Shown in pieces: positions 10,086 to 22,105 of a stretch of DNA of 64,000 nucleotides. The DNA is from Taeniopygia guttata (lineage: Eukaryota > Chordata > Aves > Passeriformes > Estrildidae), in NCBI RefSeq assembly GCF_048771995.1, contig NC_133030.1:39742001-39806000 (forward strand), in the 5' to 3' direction. How positions within the stretch are numbered: position 1 is the stretch's first letter; every line of letters begins with the position of its first letter. Position numbers and translations under genes: made by a program. The notes under the pieces are model-generated. The model did not search any database. It worked only from the letters and a program-made list of their open reading frames with translations, and had not been told where the DNA came from.

Positions 10086-13000
10086 GTATTCCAAAACAGC
10101 AGCAGTGCTATGGCTCTAAAAGTTGACACCAAAAGTATTAACCTTTCATGCTGTCCTGATCAGCTTATCCCAGGTCCATGTCTCGCCTTGCTTTGCTCCC
10201 CATGCTGCTCTCCACTGGCGGAGCAAGGCACGCTGCCTGCTGTTTCTGCTCTAGCAGCAGGGACAGATGGCATACATCATGGGGACACCCTGGCTAGCAG
10301 GTGGGAGAAGAGCATTACCTCTTGTCCGTGCTCTTCTGTTAAGACTCAATAAACCTGCTCTGCAGCTCCAGCAGTTTTCTTTGACTGAGCTCAGCTCACC
10401 CTACCTAACATGTTTCCATCTTGGCTGTTTGTACACTATTTTCTATATCTAAATCAAGTTAATGAACTAAATATAACCTAGGAATAATGAAATTTCAGGT
10501 TGCAGCTGAGACAATCTGACAGTCCTTTGGTTTGACCGCATTCCTACCCTCCTCCACACACCTGGCTGTCCACACCAACTCTGGTCTTCAAGCAGGCCTT
10601 TACTCCTGTCAGCATATCTCACCAGCAGGAAATTACATGGGATAGAGGAGGGCAAAACTCTTTTAACAGTGAGTTCCACTGACTCTGATAAACCATATGG
10701 ATGGCCCATATGAATGCAGTTCAAAACCAAAAGGAAGAAAAGTGTTGGGGCTTTCAAATGACATCTTGAGAACTCACTCCCTTTGCTAGCAACATCCTTC
10801 TTTAGCTCAAGGACGCACCTTGAATCACTCAGCTACTCATTTTTGGTCTCGTTTTTCCTCCCATTTTTCTCATTTTTTCTATTCAGATACCATGTTTTCT
10901 TAGTTTCATTCTCAGTTGCTAAACCCTTGAGGCAAGGATCGGCATTATCTTGAGTTTGCAGAGCTGTAAATACACGGAGGAACCGAACCCGTGCTAATTA
11001 GGGGAATGCTGCCGCGTTATTGTAACCCTTAGGTCTCCCTGTTTCTAAAACATCCACCTGCGAAGACCCGTAATGTCAGTAGATGGTGCTATATCCATAT
11101 TTTTTCGAATTCTTTTCGGCCGAGGTTTATCCAACCAATTGCATTTTCTTTGTGTTTGAGCGTGTTATCAAAGAATCGCTGGGGAGATCTTCAGTCTTCC
11201 CACTCCATGGCATCGTGTCATATAGTACTGTCTGCCCTGGATGACTCCCCATGGAGTGATTCAATGGAAGCAAGCATCTGATATAGGCCGGAACTGTAGT
11301 TCTGGTATTTCATTAGCTGATATGTTGGGGGTTTTTTTTAAGTGTGAGGAACTATTCTTCATGCACTTTTTTCTTTTTGAGAAGTTTCTCGACTTCTCTT
11401 TCTAAATCTAATTACGCAAAGTTTCCTTCAAACTACCTCATGTACTTCTGTTCATGTGAAGCTCAATTACAGCATCTTGCAGTCCAGCTGTGGTTGTAAG
11501 GACCAGCTTTCCTGTATCTCAGTAACAGACTGATTCCTTTTTTTTGTTTTGTCTTTGAAATAAAAAAACTTTATTCCCGAACATGCTTCATTTCAATTTT
11601 CTCTACTGATGCTAACTGAAACTGTATTAAGGACCCATATCATTAAAGCTTTATGGTGGTGCTTTTTTCTTTTTTTTTTTTTTCTTTTCTTTCTTTTTTT
11701 CTTTACAGAGCAGATAAATGCACTTTGTAAAAAATTAATCAATATTTACCTTTTATTTCTATGAAAACTCAGCTTTTAAGTGTAATGTTCTCAGAAGTTT
11801 AAAGCTGAATGAGAAAAAGGCTTCAAAACCTTATAAAACCTGTCTAAAATAAGCTCAGTTAGCAATAGAGGCTTTTTACCTGTTATGGAGATAGATCACT
11901 TTATAGCAAAAAATTACTATCAAACTGATCATATTTCCTTAGAAACACAAAGGGGATGTGATATGTAGGATTAAAAGAACAAGAAAGACAGGAAAATTGT
12001 ATAATATTATAGAACAGAAAAAGAACCATAGCTTAATACTGCTCAGTAACTTCTAGACACTCTGAAGAACAGTAATTTCCATAAGAAAAGAAATATCTGT
12101 TCCTCAGTGTGGAATAGTCTTCTGTGAATTCCAAAGCATAATGGGGACATATGCAAATAGTAAGGATGTGTGGGTTTCTATTCAGACTGCAGGGACCCAG
12201 AAAAGGCTCGCTGTGCAGTTTTAAAAATCCTGGTCTCCTTGTGCAAGATGCTAACTGTATGTATGAAGCTATATTGTAATGCAATTCATTACACTCCTTC
12301 CCTAGGAAAGAATAAAATTCTTTCTTTTTAAAATTCATTTACATGGCATTACAGACACTGTCTGCCATGAATGACTTAATGACCATATGCAGTTACACTG
12401 ATGCAGAAAGTTGAGCTATCTAAAGCCTCATTTTTCACCAGTGCCATGAACTAACACCAAGAAGCTATAAGGGGAAGAATATATTATGCAGTACACACAG
12501 GTAAAATTAACTTATTCTGAGCTCTGAACATACTGAGTTTTTTTCTTCTTTGGATTGCATGCTGTTATTAACCTAATTGTCATATTTCTGTAACAGATTG
12601 TAGGTGATCGTGGATCTGCACAAATTCTTCATTACAAATGGATGCAAAAGGAGACTGCATCTCCATAGCTCCTATAGGATTGTCTAGGAAGGAGCCTATA
12701 AAGAAGTTCTCTCCTCCCTGTTTCACAGGGATGCATAGAAATGTTTATAAACAAGTCACAGATTGATCAGCATCAGCTGCCTACTCTGGATTTAAAACAA
12801 TTGAACTCATCTCTTTTCCTAAACTCCAGTCCCTTCTTCATAAACCAGTTGAAACATGGATTTTTTTCAGAGAACATTCTCAGATAACTCTTTTTGATCA
12901 TCCTTCGCAGTTCTCAATGTCTTTTTTTTAAGAGAAAACCAAAATTTCCTTCCTCGCCTTTGCTCCATACTAAGGGTTTTACTTGTACCAAGCACAGCAC

Positions 13001-14331
13001 AAAATCCTTTAATTTTTTATTGTAGTAAAATTTATAATAATAACAGTAAAAGAAAAACCATTTTGGTGACATGACAGCTGAAAACAGGGAGAAGGGAGAT
13101 TGTTTTCCCATGTCAGATATCAGGTTTTTAATTTTAGAGCTGCCTGGTTTAATCCATGTGCTGTGGAGGGCAATAAGAATGCTTTGGGATATCAGCCTCA
13201 CAACAGTCTTAACTCTGTCAGTCAGTAACTGCAGTGGTAAGAGCATTATGGGAGACTTCTCCAAAGCAGTGTTATTGCTCTTTTTGTGTCAGATGTTGAG
13301 ATGAGTCTGAGGTAAAAATACCAGAAGACCTTTTACAGTACTGCGTGTCACAGCTAGGGAATAGTAAAATTGACAAGAACTCCTCAGTATAAATAAGGCC
13401 TTGTTGATGAAAGTGCGACCAAGAAGGATAAAAAGCAGATTTGCTAAGACTGACCTCATACACGTCATTCCTCAAAGGCCAGCTCTGCCCCAGCAGGACT
13501 GCACCAGGCAGGGAAGACAAAGCAGCTCTTGTGTCTTGTCATTGGTACAATAGTGGGTATCAGGAAGGACTGCACAGTGCTGCTTATGTTGTCAGACCAG
13601 ACTGAATAGCACTTTCTGCCCAATTCAGTATGTATCAGTGTTGTCGGGGACTACTACTTTTTTGTTCCCTGTTATCTTATTACCTTTTATCCTATTTTTT
13701 TTCCTTTTTAATTATTTTCCCCTCATTTTTAATAGCTACCATTTTTCCTTCCTGCTATCTTATTCTCCTTCCAGTCTATCTCTTCCTTTCTCTTTGTTGG
13801 ACCACCCTATTCCATAAGCCAATTTCCTTTGGTCTTGACTGCAGGCAGCTGTCTGTTCTCTTCAGCTTATTGTAAAATTGCTACTTTCCCCTTACTCCCA
13901 AACCTTTAGGTCCTCTGTGTAATCAGCTCATTCCATTTTTGTCTCTTAATCTCAGTCTTAGATCCAGTCTTCTGATCTCCCATTCTGCTCCTCACTGGCT
14001 TCTTGGTCACTGTTTTTTGCTGTCGTACTCTTGAAAGAGACACTCTTCGGAGTTCTCCTCTGAAAACCTTAGATGTCTCCCAGTGCAATTTTACTTCCAG
14101 CTGTCTGCTTTTGAGTTAACATCTCCTGAGACAGCTTGACTCAACTGATGGTGTTCACTGCAAACAGCCAAGATGTGCAGGTTTATCATAATAGCTGCAC
14201 TGAGGAACTGATTCCCACAGTGCGGCCACCAGCACTTGAGCTGCAGCCCATGCTTCCAGACAGGCCAGGTCTCTCGATCTGGAGATGATGAATGTAAAAC
14301 AACCAAGGGCACAGTTTGGATTAAGCTCATT
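10086..14331. other. Intergenic single-copy DNA
   Basis: No gene or RNA gene is supported. Two things stand out: a CpG-retaining, non-repetitive patch at about 10960-11250, and a long pyrimidine tract ending in TTTACAG at 11662-11708. T-rich simple sequence occupies about 13655-13790. Confidence 0.55.
10960..11250. promoter_or_regulatory. Candidate conserved non-coding element (regulatory)
   Basis: In otherwise CpG-poor AT-rich DNA this roughly 290-bp patch keeps many CpGs (CACGG, ACCGAACCCG, GCCGCG, GCGAAGACCCG, TCGAATTC, CGGCCGAGG, ATCGCTGG) and matches no repeat I know. It includes a palindromic homeodomain-type CTAATTAG and a CCAAT. These traits suggest selective constraint or hypomethylation; function is inference only. 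Confidence 0.35.
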
Positions 14332-14868
14332 ATCATCACTGAACTCCAGCTGGCAACTAAGTACCACACAGCTGCTCACTCACTCCCCACTCCCCACCCC
14401 AGTGGGGTCAGGAGGAGAATCTGAAAAAGGTAAAACCACAGGGTTGAGATAAGAGCAGCTTAATACTTGAAATAAAATAAAATATAAATAGAATTCCAAT
14501 TAAAAAAAAAAAGTGATGCACAATATAATCACTCAATACCCACTGGCCGATGCCCAACCCATCACCAAGCAGCACTCGGTGCCCTTCCAAGTAACTCCTC
14601 CACTTTATATACTGGGCATTCTGTGGTATGGATCATCCCTTTGGCTAGTTTGGTCAGTTGTCCTGACCATACTCCCTCCCAGCTTTTTGTGTACTTCCTC
14701 GCTGGCAGAGCATGAAACAGTGAAAAGTCCTTGACATGGGGCAAGCACCACTTAGCAACACCTAAAATATCGGTGTGTAACCAACATTATTCTCATACCA
14801 GATCTGAAACACAGCATTGTACCAGCTACGAGGAAGGAAATTTATCTATCTCAGCTGAAACCAGGACA
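14332..14868 (-). mobile_element. Solo LTR of an avian endogenous retrovirus (probably ERVL-like)
   Basis: Read on the minus strand, it opens with a TGTCCTGGTTTC-type start and GAGATAGATAAATTTCC. It continues through the characteristic GCTAAGTGGTGCTTGCC, CCAGTATATAAAGTGG and an AATAAA-like A/T-rich R/U5 region, to a CTTAGTTGCCAGCTGGAG-like end. This matches the LTR type very common in neoavian and passerine genomes. No internal gag/pol/env region is attached, so it is a solo LTR, diverged and inactive. Exact ends and target-site duplication could not be fixed; class assignment is from memory. Confidence 0.75.
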
Positions 14869-17800
14869 CACATCAAAGGCCATGCTCCTGCTAAGGGCTA
14901 AGTCATGTCTCTCCATGTCATGCCCCATGCCTCTGTTGTCCCAGTGCTCCCTCACTGCAGCCCCAGGGGCAGAGAGGTGAGGGAGCTGATCCAATTTACC
15001 TGTTTTTCTTGCAGGATCATTTCACTTAGGCCAGCATAATAAGAATATAGAGTATTAAGGGTAGCACAATGCTTTTTAGAAGCAGTGCAGTTTTAGGTTG
15101 GCTCAAACCAATCAGGAAACCTCTTGTGGCATTGCTAGTATAGTACTTCATCCTGCACTTCACGTACATTACAGTAAAGCACCCTACTGTGAAAATCCAG
15201 TAAGCACACCAGGAAAAATTGTGTGGCTTCTGCTGTGATGTTTTAGAGTAGTGCAGTGGTTTTCACTGATGGACAGGACACGCCAATAGGCAAACACACT
15301 GAGCCCATCTAAGCACAAATTCAGCTGGGATAGCTTGTGTGACAAGGGAGTCTGCACAAAGCATGCATGGCTAAAGGTAACAAAAGCACTTGTCCATCAG
15401 CCTCTAGCCAGCACAACTTTGTGATGTTGTCCAGGCCAGGCTATAATCTGGAATGAAAGTTAATGAAATAACATTTGGGTTTCCATCAGCACTGAGTTGC
15501 AATAGCCCATGGTCAAGGCAAAGATAATATGATACTATGAGAGGTTATATATTTGTATGTAGAAATCAAAACTGTAACTGTGTACCTGAGCACAAACAAG
15601 CCTCGTGTTGCAATGTGGGGAACTGAAATGTTTGGTATTTAAGCCCCTGACCTGTACTGCATGTGGTCAGACAGAGAGATACTTGTAATGTTTATGAACA
15701 GGTTCAGGATCAGCTCTTCAGTGAAGAACCAAGCAGTGTTAAAGATGCTTTTTGTCCCATCTGGACAATGTGTATTGGAGAGAAGGAAAGAAAGCACTGG
15801 TGCTTTGAGTTTTTTTTTCTTTTTCCACATTAATGCCTTTTGACTTACGGATTTTTGCATCTGGGTGGGTGGATTTGATGGTGAAGTGGTGAACCAGCCT
15901 AAGTGAGAATTTTACACGTGGCCAAAGCCACATGGGTGGCTCTGCAAACAGAAACTGAACCAACTTAGGAGATGTTGCCAGTCCTTGCACTTCGATGAAA
16001 AATTCTCATTCCCAAGCTACAAAACCAAATCCAAAACATTGGTTTGGGAATCTCAGCTGTGTTATCCTAACTGCCATGTCCAGATCTGTCCACAATTATC
16101 CCAGTAACTGTGACATGTAGGGCCAAATCCTGCTAATACATGGAATAACATGGACTCAAAAAAAAAAAAAATAAAAATCTTCAATCAGGTTAATGTTTGA
16201 CTCTATGCAAAAGGCAGGGAGTTGAGTGTCCTGTTCAATGCTGCTGAATTCTCAGGTACCTCACTCTGCCCCCATGGTAGACACTATAAAAGTGCACAAA
16301 GTAATACATACCAGCAGTTGGAGAGAGGAGCTCTCCTGAGACACCAGTGCCTCAGGACTGGTGAGGAATCATCCAAACCAAGAAAAAAAAGACAATAAAT
16401 TCAGGCTCCCCTCTGGAATGTGTTCCTTGCACTTTGTGCAGTAGTACTGTTACAGCTTTGGCACTGAAAGTGTAAGGACCTGCAGAATGGAATTACAAAA
16501 GAAACACAAACCCTTAATAATCTCTATTTTTGAGAATTATTTCAGGAAAATTACCCACATTAACAAGACAATCAGTAATGCACCTCCTTCCACTCAGCTC
16601 TTCTGCTAGTGCAAATCAATGTTTTTCCATTAAAGTCAATGGGGCTTTGCTGATTACATGAAGTCAAAATCATTATGTACAGTTTATTGGCTCTAGCCAT
16701 TTTATAATACTCTACAATAGGAAATCTTTTACCTCTGCTTCTTTTATAAGATACAAAGAACCCATGCAGTTTCAGGTAATTATATTTATTCTAGACCCAC
16801 CTTCTCAAAAAAATATCCTTTTTCTATCTCTTTGCTTGAGGGGGCAGCTATGACTAAGTGGCTGAACAAACCTTTCAGATTTACCAAACCTGCAATGCAG
16901 CTTTATTTCCCAGCATTTAAGGCAATGCTATTTTTGGAATTCAAACTTTGAAATCTCCCCACCCAGAGAATCGGTCCTTAGGACAAAGGTAGGCCTTTAT
17001 AAACAGTGTAAAGTTCAATTGCAAATGCACCTAATAAAGATATTTGCTAAATTTTGCCTTTCACGTCTCACAAAAATATTTTATTTGCTGTATTTCTTAT
17101 TTTACATCTGAAATAATCATCTAGCTGTAGCACTGAAGACTGAGGAGTTACAATAATATGTCCTGGCAATGGATTCCCCTTCCAGTCTGAGCTGATTTTT
17201 CTTAGCTCTGGACTTCATGTAATCCTGTGTCCCAGGCATATAGTCACAAAATCAGCTCTGAGCCACCAACAGCTAAGAATTTTACTTAATCATGATTACT
17301 TTATCTCAGTGTGTACATTAATTTCTGATCCATAAATGTTCTGTAGTGGTACAAGATTGTATCGAATCCTGCAGACAAACCAAAAGTGAGTTACAGCATG
17401 GCAGTACCTGTGGGACGAGCTCATGTGAAGGAACACTAACATGTGCCATAGCGGTGCTTCATGGGGTGACACTTCCCTCTGCAGCACCTCTGAACCAATG
17501 GCCTAAGGTACACAGCCTGACTCATTTTACACTAATCATAAAATGCTTTTTTGGCTGCTTCAGATTGTGTCTGACCTGTAAACTTTGTGATGAACTAAAT
17601 CAAATTGGAAGAGCAAGTAAGGTTCAATTAAATTCAGTAAGGCTCTTTGTTAAATCTACACATTTTCAGCTTAAGTCCCATCCCAATGTTCTACCAATTC
17701 TTCTAACCCCCTCCTCTTTGAGTCACCTGCTGTTTACATCTGGTTCTGAATCTAAAACACATCAATGCTGAAATTTATTATAAGGATGTGCAATGGCACA

Positions 17801-18479
17801 GCTGAGTCTGATTGATTCATACTGTGGGACAAGGCAGTCATGTTGGGCTCCACAGTGAAATAACAGCATGGTCCTTAATTGAAATTTGGCTATATGATGT
17901 TTACAGAATTTATTAATGCCATCCACAATAACATTTATAGCTGTTTCACAGTTTTCATATTTCCCCTCTTTGAACATTTCTGAGACACTTTAATAATTAT
18001 TAACAAAATATTAGAAAATAATTTTTTCTAGTTTTAGCATTTTAATTTTTAATGAATTATCAAATGTTTTGGGGTTTAATTTATTAACAATAAAATAGAG
18101 ATATCATTCTCTTAATATTAGTTTTTAGATTTAACCAAGAAAGAGAATAAATTAGCTAGGTAGCTGCTAAATTATGTATCTCTGAGCTGAATAATGATCA
18201 GGATTTAATGACATATTTGGAAGGGAAACATAAAAGATAAAGAAGGCTCAGAAGTAGCATAAAAGTACACCACTTATGATGGATAAATTATTCTAGACTT
18301 GTTTTATATATTTATTTGATAAAATGTTTTTGTGTTTTTACAGAGATAGATTCTAGACCTAATCCTGCTGGACTCCTGAAGATATTTTGTATAATATTAA
18401 TTAAGATGAAAATCAAGACTAACATATGAACTGTAAAGCATACAAGAAACTGACTGAAGAGGAGTCTTCTGTCAGGAGA
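14869..18479. other. Intergenic DNA
   Basis: No gene supported. Phrases such as GGGCCAAATCCTGCTAATAC (about 16110-16135) and AAAGTCAATGGGGCTTTGC (about 16633-16655) resemble widespread ancient amniote repeat fragments, but are too short for a family call. Confidence 0.5.
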
Positions 18480-19160
18480 AAGGGAATTATTAATGGAGTT
18501 TCCTAGATTCACTTTGGGAACAATCTTATTTAATCTTCTCATTAATTATCTTGGCACAAAAAATGGGAGGCAAATGAGCAAAAAAAATCTGCTAAAACAT
18601 AAAACTGGAGGGTACTTCTTATACAGAAGAGGATTGGAGAATCACGCAGGAAGACCTTCACAACCTCGAGGACTGCAGTAACAGAAATAGGATGGAATTT
18701 TTAGCAAATAATGTAAAGTGATGGTCTTAATGAGCCAAAAGAAATTTCTATAAGAGCAGAGGAGCAAAAATAATTAGGTATACTAGTCATGTGATATAAT
18801 CAGACTTCTATGCAAGAAGGCAGAGGATCCTGTGATGCAGAGAAAGCAATGCAATAATATCTTCATAATCTGTAGTGGTAAAGCGTGGTCAAATATGTCT
18901 GGAAAAGAATGATTCAGACTGGACCAGGTAGCAAGAGGTACTGCTAGAATAATGAAGAGGATGAAGAAGGATATCTCACTGGAAATATCTTGGTGTGAAC
19001 ATATTAAAAAAAGGGAATATAAGAGGAATATAAGGGAATATAAGGGAAAATATATTTGTCAGAGGATAAAAAAGGCGGAGAGGGAAGGCTATTCTAAAAA
19101 AAGAACAATACAGGTACAAAATAAAATGCCCAAGAATATATTTAGGCTAGTATTAAAATA
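18480..19160 (+). mobile_element. Old CR1 LINE fragment, highly decayed
   Basis: Blocks align by eye with an old CR1-type ORF2 3' region: CTTATTTAATCTTCTCATTA, GAGAATCACGCAGGAAGACC, CAGTAACAGAAATAGGATGG, GTGATGCAGAGAAAGCAATG and GACTGGACCAGGTAGCAAGA, in the right order on the plus strand. Divergence is much greater than for the copies at 841 and 21583, so it is an older insertion. Confidence 0.65.
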
Positions 19161-21582
19161 AGGCCTCAAGGCATCAACACAGGATTCTGAAATATCATCC
19201 CCATCACAGTACTAGGGAAAAAAAATTAAATTGCACTTGTTGTATTTGAGGGAGGGAGGAGGAAGAGAGGCAATAAGGCTTGATTGCAGGCAATAGGCAA
19301 CGACTGGAGTGAAAGCTCCATTGGATGGGGTCAGGTTTCTATTCTCTGTCAGGTGCAAGCTTTCACATGTGCTGCATGGAGACCTGACCTGTACCACATC
19401 TGCAGGCATGGGGCTCTGTGGTCAGACTTGCAGACATTTTGGGTGCTGTGGAACACTAAACAGCTGGAATAGGGGTACCTTTGTGAGCCTGGGTACCTTT
19501 GGCTGTGGAGCCCTATCCTTCAGCAAGGCACAAAACCAGGCAATTCCTGTGTGAGAAGAAGTGAACCACACAGCTTTAACCTGTTCAGTGAGTCCACCCT
19601 AGCAACATGTGGAGTGCTGAATTTACAGCAGTAATTGATTTTTATAGCAATAACTTACAGGGATGCCTATCTCACTTCCCAGATTGTGAGTGCATGGAAA
19701 TATTTCTTGGCATCTCATCATTGGAGCTTAGGCTGAGAAAAACACGTTTACTTTCCTCTGATCAAAGACAATGATCAAGAGATGATTCTCAAAGGAATTA
19801 AATTAAATTCATGGTGATGTTAAGCCATCTAAACAAATAAAGAATTGTTATGACAACTGAATCTGATTTTTCAGAAAAGCTCACCCAACTTATTAAAGAG
19901 AAGTACTAAACAGACAAAAAACACGAGTAAGGCTTCTGTTAGATGTGGAGGTGTTCATGTTATGATCTCTAAGAGCTGAATCTGCGAAGTGCAAAGTGAG
20001 CTAGATAGGATGATATATCATCACCACGATGATACAGACATCACTGTATCTGATTTCTAGATGTCTGCTCCCTAATCACTAACAAACATAGAATATTTGT
20101 ACAGTTCTGGAGGCAGAAACGAGGCAAACAAGTTCCTGACCAGTAACCAGTGTCCTACAAGATGCAAAGTTATGCTGCAGTCAGTGTGAAGGTGTGTTAA
20201 AGCACTGATTTGTACCTTGCCAGTATCGAAGGGTAAGTCTTGCCCATCAGACCAGCCTGTCACACAGGAACACCAGTGAAACTCCTAACCTGCAACCTAA
20301 ACAGAGACTGGAGTTTTCAGACCTAGTTAGGGCACTAACATGTGATTAGAACTGTAACTAGTCACAAGAGAGATTAATTCAGGTTTCTTCAATAATGGGT
20401 AATCATGCCTTTCTTGTATATATTGAGACCCATCACTTTTCAGTCTGAACTCTTCGTTGCCTACAACTGCAAATCTATGTTGCATTCTCTGAAATATGCA
20501 TAATGCTGGCAAAATGTTTGGCTTCTAATAAACATTTCTATCTTCTCAGCAGAAGAGAAGATAGAATGGAATTTTAATGGAACTACACCTAACAGTGCTT
20601 GGATTACACCAATCCTGACAAAAACCCCCTTCAACTTCATTTATTTTTAGCATATACATGCACTGCTTGAATTCCAGATACACATCAGGTGTATCTTTGC
20701 CTATTAATTTTGTTTTCTAACTAGTCTATAGTAAATTCTTAATTTACTTTCCCACTTCAAACACCACTAGATACAATTCACCTGGAATGCTAACAGGAAA
20801 GGGAAGCTAAAAAAACAAAGGCTTTATCACAAATTAAATGAACAAAGCAAAACCCAAACTCTCTAGAAGTGCTGGCCCTTAGGTATTCAAAGCTCAGTGA
20901 CTGTGCTGTACATGAAGCATGCTTGCCTACACCCTTCAGAACACTATGGCATGGCAGGATTCCCAGTCTCTGAAAGCTTGCAGTCAGAACTTCAGAATCT
21001 GAGGAATTCGGTTAATTCATATCACGGATTTCATGGGGGAAGGGCGATTGGAGCACTGTTAAAAGGAGTGAAGGGAAAAAGCAAGAGCTGGGGTCAGGCA
21101 CACACATCTGATGTAGTGTAACTCCCAATTTCACCTTAAACACCAAAATGCCTTTACCTGTCTTGTGCTGCATGATCCGCAGCTGAGTGTTGATGGAACT
21201 GCATTTCACCACTGCTCTACAGGAGTCAGAGTGCTGAAGAATACAGTTTAAAGTATATACTTAAGATGAAGCTGAGGTGCCAGTGATCATTGGGCTTTCC
21301 AGATTTTTGCCCCAGGTTTGCCAGCTAAGACACAAGATGATGATGTCAGAATCATTAATTACCTACCAGAGACCCAAACATCTGATTGTTCTGGTCTTTG
21401 TTAAATACATTATGAGTATACACATCATCTGTGTGATATATGGACAGAGAATGTCCAATTCTTCCTGGAAGTGCTGGATTTACTGTACAACATACATGTA
21501 ACACAGGAGCCCAGCATCACCTGGAAATACACTGAACAACATGCAGGAGCATGGTGGCTGTGAATCACAAAATCATTTATAA
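19161..21582. other. Intergenic DNA
   Basis: No gene supported. A perfect 12-bp inverted repeat with a 7-nt loop lies at 20536-20566. Confidence 0.5.
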
Positions 21583-22105
21583 AACCATAGAATCATAGAA
21601 TAGGCTGAGTTGGAAAGAATTAAAATCATTGATTCCAGCCATTAACCCAGCAATGTCAAGTCTACCACTAAACCACATCCCCAAATACCAAATCTACACA
21701 TCTTTCAAATACCTGCAGGGATGGTGACCCCACCACTTTCCTTGGCAGTGTGTTCAAATGCTCGACAACCCTTTTGGTGAAGAAAGTTTTCATAATATCC
21801 AATCTAAACCTCCCCTGGTGCAACTGGAGGTCATTTCCTCTAGCCCTGTTGCTGGGGAGAAGAGACCGACCCCCACCTGGCTACCAACTCCTCCTTCAGG
21901 CAGCTGTGGGGAGTGGTAAGATCTCCCCTGAGCCTCCTTTTCCCCAGGGTGAACAACCTCAGCTCCCTCAGAGCTCCTCACCAGACCTGTGCTCCAGAGC
22001 CTCCAGCAGCTCCATGGCCCTTCCCTGGACACGCTCCAGCCCCTCAATGAACACTGAGTTTAGCTCCCCCACGGACACCCTGTGCACCAGATGCTGACCA
22101 AGGCA
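21583..22105 (-). mobile_element. CR1 LINE 3' end, minus orientation
   Basis: The plus strand starts with ACCATAGAATCATAGAATAG (reverse of the CR1 tail). It then carries the reversed 3' region: CACCACTTTCCTTGGCAGTG, TGAAGAAAGTTTTCATAATA, ATCCAATCTAAACCTCCCCT, GCAACTGGAGGTCATTTCCT, and GGACACGCTCCAGCCCCTCA. It is a 5'-truncated, inactive copy of moderate age. Confidence 0.92.
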
